NCBI RefSeq assembly: GCF_000190535.1
Contig: NC_015160.1
Coordinates: forward strand, 1,240,001 to 1,304,000
Direction: 5' to 3'
DNA from: Odoribacter splanchnicus DSM 20712
Lineage (GTDB): Bacteria > Bacteroidota > Bacteroidia > Bacteroidales > Marinifilaceae
DNA length: 64,000 nucleotides
Part shown: positions 19,051 through 26,685 of the stretch, in pieces
Numbering within the stretch: the stretch's first letter is position 1
How the letters are laid out: the number at the start of each line of letters is the position of its first letter
The notes under the pieces: generated by a model
Seen by the model: only the letters and a program-made list of their open reading frames with translations
Told to the model about the DNA's origin: nothing
The model's database searches: none
Position numbers and translations under genes: made by a program

Positions 19051-20769
19051 TTAAAAGGTCGCCCCATCGGCAATATGGGCAAATTTCCGCCTTAACCATT
19101 GGACGAGCCGGGTGGTGACTTCCGGTCCGGAGTAGGGAATAAATTCGTCGTACATATCCGACTGGTTAAAATTCGAAATCCCGATAGAAAGTACAGTGAC
19201 TCCATTCCGTTGGGCCTCCCGGACCATTTCCCGGACATGTACCCGCGGATCGGTCTTACCGGCAGCTGCTGTCGGTGTGCCGTCGGAAATCATAAACAGT
19301 AATTTATTCTGTGTGGTAGTCCGGAATTTCTGCGTAGCATAATGGATAGCGAATCCATCGGCATTGACATACATTCCCTCTTGAGAAAAAAGCTTTTTGA
19401 TCTCCAGACGTTTCCCGGGTTCATGAAACCGGACGATTTCAACCCTTTCCTGCTTTACCCGGTGACCATAAATAGAAAATCGGATATCCGGATTGGCTTC
19501 GAAAGCAAGCGCCAGAGCGACCGATAACACCAACTGCAATTCCAGTTTATTTTCATCGGTCATCGATCCCGATAAATCGAGCATAATCACCACTTCCAGC
19601 AAAGCCGAAGGGGCAGGCAACTCCTCGATAAAAATATGAGGATTCAAATGCACCCGATACAATTCGTCTTCATCCAAATCCCCGCTCTCCTGCTCATAAA
19701 AAACACAAGCTTTATTCATCTTTGCCTGAAAGGTCAGAAAGTTCAGCCGGATTTTAGCGGCTAATTCCCTTGCTCTCCGCATCAAGACCGGATCTACTAC
19801 CCCACAAGAGGCATCCAGTTCCCGATAGCGTTCTGCAACAGGACTTCCGGCCCGTTTCAAAGCCCCTTTCGTATCCTCTTCGATATCGGCCCAAGGCACC
19901 AAATCCAGCGATTTACTCAAATCCAAAAACAGATCGTCGAGGATCTTGACATCGATATCCACCGGAGCTCCTTCCACTTCCAGAGGCAGATTCATCATTA
20001 CCCTGGAATAATAATTGAACATCGGCGGTAACTCCTCGTCCTTAGTTATAAAACGGGCACTGATTTGTTGTGCCAGCTCCACCACTTGTCGTGGTTCCAG
20101 GGAAGCATAATCCGTAATCGTATCCAATAGGCCGTCGATCCATCCCAACCGGCTCCGGTGAGGAAGCAAACGGGTTTTAAACACTTCATATTCCAGCAAT
20201 TCAGGAAAAAGGACCCGGGTAGCCAGATAGTTATAGCGCACATCGTCCAAATCGGTAAACTTCAATTCCTGTTCAGCCCTCAGTAAGGCCAGTGTAAACT
20301 GCATCCGGCGGGCAGCGTTCAGATAATAATAATATCCCGGATATACCCGGGCAATCCTCCCTTCTATCCGACGATCTTCTATCAGATGGATAAAATATTT
20401 TTGCTGAAGTGTACAGCGGTATTTTTCGTATACTCCCCGGCTATAACAAATATGCCCGACCTGATGAATATATTGGCCGAAAAAAACTTCTGCCCGAACC
20501 TGTTCACTCACTTTCAACGAAAGAATCTCGGGATTCATCACCACGGAATTGAAATCCATCCTGGCTCTCCCCTCTTTCGAAAAAATAATCCGTGGCAATT
20601 CACCTCCCATATGCAAGGCAATGCGGGCACATACCGGCATCAATCGATAGATATCGGCCGTCTTCGGAAAATCTTTTCCCAATAAATCCAACGGTTCCGG
20701 GAAATTTCCCCACCAATTCCGGTCCAAAACATCCCGGCTATACACCGATTCGATCTCTTCGCGGGTCAT
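19051..20769 (-). CDS. VWA-domain protein partnered with a MoxR ATPase (CobT-like)
   Basis: 572 residues. The C-terminal third is a von Willebrand A domain with an intact MIDAS: DLSGS at 398-402 plus SDGTP further on, so metal-dependent ligand binding is expected. The N-terminal two thirds resemble the alpha-helical front of MoxR-associated VWA proteins and carry IHQVGHI (H102-H106) followed by HLIEDRRIEGR (E131), which looks like an HExxH metallopeptidase core whose catalytic glutamate is glutamine. An acidic stretch (ESGDLDEDELYR) precedes the VWA domain. The start overlaps the stop of the MoxR gene by 4 bp, indicating coupled translation. In known systems such pairs insert metals or remodel protein complexes; the target here is unknown. 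Confidence 0.85.
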   Translation of the reverse strand: MTREEIESVYSRDVLDRNWWGNFPEPLDLLGKDFPKTADIYRLMPVCARIALHMGGELPRIIFSKEGRARMDFNSVVMNPEILSLKVSEQVRAEVFFGQYIHQVGHICYSRGVYEKYRCTLQQKYFIHLIEDRRIEGRIARVYPGYYYYLNAARRMQFTLALLRAEQELKFTDLDDVRYNYLATRVLFPELLEYEVFKTRLLPHRSRLGWIDGLLDTITDYASLEPRQVVELAQQISARFITKDEELPPMFNYYSRVMMNLPLEVEGAPVDIDVKILDDLFLDLSKSLDLVPWADIEEDTKGALKRAGSPVAERYRELDASCGVVDPVLMRRARELAAKIRLNFLTFQAKMNKACVFYEQESGDLDEDELYRVHLNPHIFIEELPAPSALLEVVIMLDLSGSMTDENKLELQLVLSVALALAFEANPDIRFSIYGHRVKQERVEIVRFHEPGKRLEIKKLFSQEGMYVNADGFAIHYATQKFRTTTQNKLLFMISDGTPTAAAGKTDPRVHVREMVREAQRNGVTVLSIGISNFNQSDMYDEFIPYSGPEVTTRLVQWLRRKFAHIADGATF

Positions 20770-21638
20770 ACCATCTGTACTAACGAGCGGGCCACTAACT
20801 GCTCACCGGCAATCACATAATTGGTCAGAATAACCTCTTCGACCACCTCGCGGACAGAATAGCCCAACTGCAAATAGGCTGCGGCATCCAAAACCTGTCG
20901 GGTGGACAACGACACGGTAAGAGCCTCTTTTTGTTCGGCCTGTCGCAATAAACGGGCTATCTCTGCCAGTTGAGCCGCTGCAGAAGCTTTTACCAAAGGA
21001 TAACGCTGCATCATCAATGCCGCTTCCTCCTCGGGAGTCAGGTAATCCAATTGTACCTTGATAAACCGATCTTCGAAAGCAGAGTCCAGCCGTTGGGTAG
21101 AAACATAAGCAAACCCGGTGTTACCGGCAGCGACGAATTGTACATTCGTGCCTTTATTATAGCGAACACCCGAATCCTCGTCATACAGATACGACTGTCG
21201 CCGGTCCAGAATCGTCATCAGAAAATTAGCAGCCACCATCGGGATACGGGTCAGCTCGTCCAGGAAGATCAACGTAGGCCTATCGGAAGTGAAAGCCTTG
21301 AAAAATTCGGAACGGACCGCCAGGGTTTTCCCTTCATCCCCGATAACCAACCCACCGACAAACATTTTCTTCGGCTTAAATGCCTGCCCCATATCGAAAC
21401 CGAAATAGTCCATTTCCATAGCATCGGCCAATTCCATCGCCACCGATGATTTACCACATCCTTTCGGCCCCAGCAGAAAAGGATATTTCCCCAGATACAA
21501 AGTATGGCATAAAAATTCCCATTTCCGTTGAGGAATACACAAATCCCTGGAATGTTTCGGAGGACTGAAAGAAGCGGTCCGAAAATCCGGAAACAAGTCC
21601 GGTTGTAGTAGCGAGGCAGTTGTCTTATTCGATTGCAT
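20766..21638 (-). CDS. MoxR-type AAA+ ATPase
   Basis: 290-residue ATPase of the MoxR/CobS/NorQ group. Walker A GPKGCGKS at 57-64, Walker B LIFLDE at 123-128, sensor-1 asparagine N173 in FVAAGNTGFAY, and an arginine finger in AFEDRFIKV (R191). The helix-2 insert typical of the clade lies around residues 87-112. Upstream gene of a two-gene operon with the VWA protein; together they resemble chaperone or chelatase machines such as CobS-CobT, NorQ-NorD and RavA-ViaA. No obvious client enzyme is encoded beside them. Cytoplasmic. Confidence 0.88.
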   Translation of the reverse strand: MQSNKTTASLLQPDLFPDFRTASFSPPKHSRDLCIPQRKWEFLCHTLYLGKYPFLLGPKGCGKSSVAMELADAMEMDYFGFDMGQAFKPKKMFVGGLVIGDEGKTLAVRSEFFKAFTSDRPTLIFLDELTRIPMVAANFLMTILDRRQSYLYDEDSGVRYNKGTNVQFVAAGNTGFAYVSTQRLDSAFEDRFIKVQLDYLTPEEEAALMMQRYPLVKASAAAQLAEIARLLRQAEQKEALTVSLSTRQVLDAAAYLQLGYSVREVVEEVILTNYVIAGEQLVARSLVQMV

Positions 21639-21946
21639 AGGTTTTATTTCAAATCATTTTCATTCCTGAACGGAAAACCATTAAAACACAATTTATGGTT
21701 GTTTAAAAACTTCCGGTTTGCCGAGACTCACCCCCCGTTCCTGCCGAGAAAATTTATCCTTCTGTTCGACATATTATCTCATCTTCGATTTTAGATGAAA
21801 TCTTCAACAGCAAATCCTTCGGATTTTCTTCCGCCAGAAGCTCCCTTTCTCTTTACAATGACAGAGGAACTCCAAACAACCAAAACCTTTCCTGCAAAGA
21901 TACCGGATTTCCCGAATTGTATCCGTACAAATCCGATATTTTAGTG
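21639..21946. other. Intergenic stretch without recognisable gene
   Basis: 308 bp between the MoxR gene start and the stop of the MFS gene. Both neighbours are on the minus strand, so the MoxR-VWA promoter should be here, but I see no clear TAnnTTTG box, hairpin or reading frame worth calling. Confidence 0.5.
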
Positions 21947-23173
21947 CTAAAAACGATCTTCGCCACTCCGTTTTTCCAGTTTCATTACCGAAGGGATGAA
22001 GAATGAAATCACCCCCAGGGATAAAATGATACATCCGGAAATCCAGAACGCATTACTTACCCCTATCGTATCGGCGATATAACCGGTCAACAAAATACCT
22101 ATCATAGAAGGTAATAAACTCAGACTTCCAAAAAGTGAAAATACCCTGCCTAAAGCAGTATGATCGATAAAAGTTTGTAAAACAGAAGTGAAAGGCCCAC
22201 TGTAAAACGAACCGGCCAATCCACCGATAATAGTTAAACACACAAACAGCACAAAAGCATCCGAAGGCAATAATCCCGATATCAGAATATAGCTTCCCAA
22301 GGCCAGGTAAGAGCTATTGATCAGCCCAACCCGCCGGATCTTTATTTTCCATACTCCCAGAATCAAACCGCCGAGCAATGTACCTGCACCCCAGACAATT
22401 TCTACCAGACTCATTTGAAAAGTATCTCCTCCGAAATGAGTTACCGTCATCAAGGGAAACAATACAGCAACCGGCATTAAAAAGAAAGTAACTGCAACGG
22501 AAATTATCATCAACCAGGGTAATCCCCGATGTTTTTGTACTTCCTTCCAGCCTTCGACCATTTCATGCCATATTCCGGGTTTCCGTTTTTCTTCCGTCCT
22601 GACCGGGTCAGGGATCGCAACAAAAGCCAAAGCGGTACAAGCGATGATCGCCCCTGCAACATCCAGCAGCATCACCACCGTCATATTCAGTGAAGTGATC
22701 AAAAGTGCTCCTAAGGCAGGTCCGGCAATACTACTCACCGACTGTAACGCCTGGTTTACTCCGGCAATCCGCATTAATTCCGATTCGGGCGCCAACATGG
22801 GAATAGCCGCCTGCATAGCGGGTGAATGGAAAGCATTTCCGATACTCCGCAGAGCCATCAACAAATAAATCAATCCCAATTCAGCCTGATCGAAATAGAA
22901 TAAACCTCCCAGTATCAAAGAACATAGAGCGACAAAACTATCGGCAGCGATCATGGTCAGTTTTCTTTTCCAACGATCGACATATACACCCGCTATAGGT
23001 CCTAACAAAGCCTGAGGTAATAAGGTCGCCAACACAGCATAGGATAGCACTTCGGCACTTTTAGTCTCTATGCTCAACCAAAACATGACCGAATATCCGA
23101 CAATAGCACTACTCAGGATAGAAAACAACTGTCCCGACCATATAATAATAAATTTCTTTTTCCAAAGATCCAT
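21947..23173 (-). CDS. MFS exporter, macrolide-efflux-like (MefA/DUF1228 type)
   Basis: 408-residue major facilitator with 12 predicted helices. The opening WKKKFIIIWSGQLFSILSSAIVGYSVMFW and the motif-A-like loop GVYVDRWKRKLTMIAADS after helix 2 match drug exporters of the MefA/Staphylococcus-type group, as does ALLGPIAG. No antibiotic is implied by the sequence alone; many chromosomal members have unknown substrates. Single gene, with a candidate -7 box at 23350-23357 and a leader of about 170 nt. The tail FFIPSVMKLEKRSGEDRF is cytoplasmic. Confidence 0.88.
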   Translation of the reverse strand: MDLWKKKFIIIWSGQLFSILSSAIVGYSVMFWLSIETKSAEVLSYAVLATLLPQALLGPIAGVYVDRWKRKLTMIAADSFVALCSLILGGLFYFDQAELGLIYLLMALRSIGNAFHSPAMQAAIPMLAPESELMRIAGVNQALQSVSSIAGPALGALLITSLNMTVVMLLDVAGAIIACTALAFVAIPDPVRTEEKRKPGIWHEMVEGWKEVQKHRGLPWLMIISVAVTFFLMPVAVLFPLMTVTHFGGDTFQMSLVEIVWGAGTLLGGLILGVWKIKIRRVGLINSSYLALGSYILISGLLPSDAFVLFVCLTIIGGLAGSFYSGPFTSVLQTFIDHTALGRVFSLFGSLSLLPSMIGILLTGYIADTIGVSNAFWISGCIILSLGVISFFIPSVMKLEKRSGEDRF

Positions 23174-23349
23174 GATAAAAAAACTATAAACAAAAGACTA
23201 AAAAGCTATAGCTTAAAGGCTATAGGCTAAAAAAGCAATAGGCGATAAAAAAAGGGGGAATCGAAAGCTAAGTGAAAAATAAACTAGCCTTCAAAATAAA
23301 TTATCCTACCCATCATCTTCATAACTAACATTTTTTTGAAAAGTCGCCA

Positions 23350-23357
23350 CAAAGATA
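23350..23357 (-). promoter_or_regulatory. Candidate -7 box for the MFS gene
   Basis: Reads TATCTTTG on the minus strand, a full match to TAnnTTTG. No clear TTTG stands 19-20 nt upstream. The start codon would be about 170 nt downstream. Confidence 0.4.
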
Positions 23358-23398
23358 GCAAAATTTACGTATACCGTGTAAACATAAAATGAAATATC

Positions 23399-24001
23399 AT
23401 GGAAAGGAACCTTAAAGAAGCTTTAAAGCATCGCAGAAGTTATTACGCGATAGATAATCAAACCACAATTCCTGATGCTGAGATCGAGGAAATTTTAGAT
23501 TTTGCCGCTCTTCATACTCCCTCTGCTTTCAATTCCCAATCCACACGGATGGTACTATTATTGAGGGAACAGCATCGACGGCTTTGGGACATTGTCCGGA
23601 ATACGCTAAAAAAGACGATCCCGGCAGCCGCTTATGCTTCTACCGAAGCAAAAATCAATAAATCGTTCGCAGCCGGTTACGGTACGGTATTATTTTTTGA
23701 GGACACCGCTATAATCGAAGGTTTACAGAAAGCTTTCCCTTTATATCATGAAAAATTTCCGCAATGGTCCCAGCATACCTCAGGGATGCATCAGCTGGCC
23801 GTCTGGACTATGCTCGAGGACGCCGGATTCGGAGCCTCCCTGCAACATTACAATCCTCTGATCGACGAAGAGGTTATTGCCACCTGGAAATTACCTGCCA
23901 CCTGGGAATTGATTGCACAGATGCCTTTCGGTTTACCACTGGAACCACCCCAAAAGAAAGAATACAAACCTTTATGCGACAGGGTAAGGGTATTTAAATA
24001 A
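23399..24001 (+). CDS. Nitroreductase family protein (HBN1/fatty-acid-repression type)
   Basis: 200-residue FMN-dependent oxidoreductase. The N-terminal SYYAIDNQTTIPDAEIEEIL and LHTPSAFNSQSTRMVLLLREQH are the flavin-site elements of the HBN1-like subgroup; the C-terminal part has LEDAGFGASLQHYNPLID and MPFGLPLEPPQKKEYKPL, typical of these short nitroreductases. Physiological substrate unknown; probably NAD(P)H-dependent reduction of quinones or nitro compounds in the cytoplasm. Divergent from the MFS gene and convergent with the lipoprotein nitroreductase at 24288, with repeat copy C between them. Confidence 0.9.
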   Translation: MERNLKEALKHRRSYYAIDNQTTIPDAEIEEILDFAALHTPSAFNSQSTRMVLLLREQHRRLWDIVRNTLKKTIPAAAYASTEAKINKSFAAGYGTVLFFEDTAIIEGLQKAFPLYHEKFPQWSQHTSGMHQLAVWTMLEDAGFGASLQHYNPLIDEEVIATWKLPATWELIAQMPFGLPLEPPQKKEYKPLCDRVRVFK

Positions 24002-24033
24002 GGCAATGATACACATATTTACACTTATAAACA

Positions 24034-24191
24034 TAGAATTATTCTGTCGTTACTTATCCGTCTCCGGTGTTCGTGTTCGGGGACCCGGTCGCTTCTGCCG
24101 GTCAGTGAAGGAAAGCCTTAACGGACCGGTCCAGGCGAACCGGTCTGACGACACAAAATCCGGAATCGGAACAGAAAGAAAAAATATACCT
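24034..24191 (-). mobile_element. Foldback repeat copy C (short form, inverted)
   Basis: Same family, in opposite orientation: begins TAGAATTATTCTGTCGTTAC and ends AGAAAGAAAAAATATACCT. The left arm up to CACTGACCGG joins right-end sequence (CAGAAGCGACCGGGTCC) directly. It fills most of the 286-bp space between two convergent nitroreductase genes. Confidence 0.78.
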
Positions 24192-24287
24192 GGGTTTAGG
24201 ATAAACATGTATATAAACACCTTTTCTTTTAACCCCGAGATCACTGGCAAATCAGGTCATCCGAATGGTATAAGGATAACGTTTCTT

Positions 24288-24878
24288 CTACCACTTATTC
24301 ATATGAACCTTCGAAGCATCCCATTTATCTTTCGGACTATGAGGCATAGCCGGATATCCTACGGGAATCACACACAATGAATTAATTTGTTCCGGAATTC
24401 CCGTATATTTTTTCACGACTTCCATGCGATCTGCATAAGGATATGTAGCGGTCCAGACAGCTCCTAATCCGATCGCTTCCGCAGCCAGCAAGATATTTTG
24501 AGTAACAGCCGAACAATCCAGATACCAATAAGAAGATTTAGTAGTATCCCCACAAACGACGATAGCCATCGGAGCTTCTTTCAACATTTTGGCATAAGGC
24601 AACACAGCAGCCATAGAATCGAGCACTTCCCGGTCGTCGATGACGATCAATTCCCAAGGCCGGACATCTTTACCACTCGGAGCAGCCATTCCTGCCTTCA
24701 ATAATACCTCAATTTTCTCCTTTTCTACCGGTTTGGGTAAATATTTTCTTACACTTTTCCGGCCCATAATATTTTCCAAGGCATCCTTCGTCTGGATTTT
24801 ACTTTCTTTTTTCTCTGAATTACATGCTGTCATAACTAAAAAAATAAAAGATACGATAAGTAATAAAGTTGTTTTCAT
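24288..24878 (-). CDS. Lipid-anchored nitroreductase family protein
   Basis: 196 residues. A lipoprotein signal peptide (MKTTLLLIVSFIFLVMTAC, lipobox TAC) is followed by a complete nitroreductase domain: GRKSVRKYLPKPVEKEKIEVLL (the classic R-S-x-R-x-Y/F start of the FMN site), AAPSGKDVRPWELIVI, and near the end GLGAVWTATYPY and VIPVGYPAMP. Attachment to a membrane outside the cytoplasm is unusual for a flavoprotein fed by NAD(P)H, so the electron donor is unclear. Such secreted members do occur in Bacteroidetes. Same strand as, and 18 bp downstream of, the MBL hydrolase gene. Confidence 0.88.
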   Translation of the reverse strand: MKTTLLLIVSFIFLVMTACNSEKKESKIQTKDALENIMGRKSVRKYLPKPVEKEKIEVLLKAGMAAPSGKDVRPWELIVIDDREVLDSMAAVLPYAKMLKEAPMAIVVCGDTTKSSYWYLDCSAVTQNILLAAEAIGLGAVWTATYPYADRMEVVKKYTGIPEQINSLCVIPVGYPAMPHSPKDKWDASKVHMNKW

Positions 24879-24896
24879 ATAATAGGAATTTATAAA

Positions 24897-25892
24897 TCAT
24901 CTTTTCCGAAGCTTTACAATTTCCCCTAAAGCCGGAATCTTTACCTGTATATTCCTTTTGCCGGCCTCTTCGGCAAATACAGCAGGCGGGTCACTCAGGG
25001 GTTCGTCGGATAAATCGAATGTCCCATAATGCATAGGGATCGTTATCCGGGCTTTCATCTGCGAAGCAGCCGTCAAGGAATCATAAGGCGAAATATGGTT
25101 CGCTTGCATAAACCAACGGGGTTTGTAAGCTCCGATACCCAGTAAAGCATAATCCGGAGCACCGAACAATTCTTCTATTTCGGTAAAATGAGAGGAATAG
25201 CCGGTATCTCCCCCATAATACACCGACAAGTCATCGGTCTGCAACATAAAAGCTCCCCACAAACGCAGTCCTCCGTCGTTTAAAGAACGTTTGCTCCAAT
25301 GTTGAGCAGGCAAAAAAGTAATTTTCAACCGTCCTTCCTCCCAACGCTGATACCATCCGGCTTCTATCACCTGAATATCGGGCAGCCAGCCCCGGATCAA
25401 ATCCCTCATTCCCAGACCACAAAATACTTTCATCCGGGGATTGTTCTCATATAAACGGATAATACTGGGTTTGTCCATATGATCGAAATGGTCATGGCTG
25501 ATCAGCAAGTAATCGATCTCTTTGAAAATATCCGGATCGGCAGGAAATTTACTCTTACGACGGACGAACGGAATATTGCCAAAGACCGGGTCGAACATGA
25601 TCCGTTTACCACCCAACTGCATAAAGAAAGAATTATGTCCTAACCAAGCCAACGCATCACCGCTAATCCCTTGTAAACTATGCAGTGGAAAAAGTTGAGG
25701 TTCCCAATTTTCGTTCCGTTTCTCTTTACGTTGGGGATTGGGCGAAAAACGCCATTTCAAAACATTACCGATCCCCTGTTTAGAGCGATGTTGCCGATTC
25801 ACAAAACGTCCCTTTACCACAGGATTTCCCCTCCAATAAGGCTTTACTGTAATAAGCCCTTCGTTCCGCCGAAAAGTAATCCGCTCTCCCAT
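24897..25892 (-). CDS. MBL-fold hydrolase, UlaG/NAPE-PLD-like
   Basis: 331 residues of the metallo-beta-lactamase fold. Metal ligands are visible: SHDHFDHMD (HxHxDH), HW in LPAQHWSKR, GGDTGYSSHF (bridging Asp) and a late histidine in IPMHYGTFDLSDEP. The N-terminal 55 residues are basic and precede the fold (LAWLGHNSFFMQLGGKRIMFDPVF). The pattern fits the phospholipase-D-like NAPE-PLD group or the broader UlaG group; the true substrate cannot be told. Probably translated before the lipoprotein nitroreductase in one transcript (18-bp gap). Confidence 0.88.
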   Translation of the reverse strand: MGERITFRRNEGLITVKPYWRGNPVVKGRFVNRQHRSKQGIGNVLKWRFSPNPQRKEKRNENWEPQLFPLHSLQGISGDALAWLGHNSFFMQLGGKRIMFDPVFGNIPFVRRKSKFPADPDIFKEIDYLLISHDHFDHMDKPSIIRLYENNPRMKVFCGLGMRDLIRGWLPDIQVIEAGWYQRWEEGRLKITFLPAQHWSKRSLNDGGLRLWGAFMLQTDDLSVYYGGDTGYSSHFTEIEELFGAPDYALLGIGAYKPRWFMQANHISPYDSLTAASQMKARITIPMHYGTFDLSDEPLSDPPAVFAEEAGKRNIQVKIPALGEIVKLRKR

Positions 25893-26106
25893 GATAAATT
25901 ATTTTAGGTTACTTTGTGCAACAAATATACGTTTTCATCTCTTATTCCGAGAAATAATCAAAACTAAAAAACATGAACAGACTGTTATTTTTAAATCCGA
26001 TATTTTAACAGAAAAAATAAAACGGGCCCGGAGCATCTCATTTCTGACAAATGCCCTTCACCCTAAAAGAAGTAAGGCAGTTATATACATATTTACACTA
26101 ATAAAC

Positions 26107-26213
26107 GTAGGTTTATTTTTTTCTATCTATTCCGATTTCGGGTTTTATACCGTCAGACCGGTTCGCCAATTCCGATCACCGAAGACGAATAAGTAACGAC
26201 AGAATAATTCTAC
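26107..26213 (+). mobile_element. Foldback repeat copy D (shortest form, 107 bp)
   Basis: Keeps GTAGGTTTATTTTTTTC at the left and GACAGAATAATTCTAC at the right. It differs from copy B by a loss between two similar octamers (GGTTCGCC and GGGTCGCC), leaving GGTTCGCCAATTCC. It ends 3 bp from the aroK stop codon. The space 25893-26106 before it shows no gene. Confidence 0.75.
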
Positions 26214-26216
26214 TAT

Positions 26217-26675
26217 TTAAACGATAATTTTTTGGGCTTGCTTATAAAAAGGCAGGCGTTCTTTCAAATGCCGGAGGACAAAATCCCGGATTTCATGGTC
26301 TTCGAGCTTGCTGACGATCGGGCGTTTATGTTTTCCCCGAATCAGCCGTTCTACGATCGTATCCGTATCCGTATTCAGAAACAAGGTGATTCCCTGCGCA
26401 TTCATATACGCCATATTATCATTGAAACAGGGGGTTCCTCCCCCTGTCGAGAGGACAAAATCCTGATATAGTTCACAAACCTCTTTTAAGTAAAAAGTCT
26501 CTAACCTTCGAAATCCGGCTTCTCCGATCGCAGCAAAAATTTCAGAGATACTCCTATTTTCACGTTCGACAATATAAGCATCCAAATCGATAAACCGGAC
26601 CCCCTGTTCTTCCGCTATCACTTTTCCCCTGCGGGTCTTCCCGCAGGCCATATAACCGACTAAAAAATACTTCAT
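26217..26675 (-). CDS. aroK: Shikimate kinase
   Basis: Phosphorylates shikimate with ATP in aromatic amino acid synthesis. With the ATG at 26675 it is 152 aa and begins MKYFLVGYMACGKTRRGK, putting the P-loop (GYMACGKT) at its normal place; the upstream ATGs (to 26717) would overlap parC and add 14 unlikely residues. Other motifs: FIDLDAYIVERE (shikimate and magnesium aspartate), RRLE, and VLSTGGGTPC. The start is 10 bp after the parC stop, so it may share the parE-parC transcript. Repeat copy D lies just beyond its stop codon. Confidence 0.93.
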   Translation of the reverse strand: MKYFLVGYMACGKTRRGKVIAEEQGVRFIDLDAYIVERENRSISEIFAAIGEAGFRRLETFYLKEVCELYQDFVLSTGGGTPCFNDNMAYMNAQGITLFLNTDTDTIVERLIRGKHKRPIVSKLEDHEIRDFVLRHLKERLPFYKQAQKIIV

Positions 26676-26685
26676 AGTCCCGACA

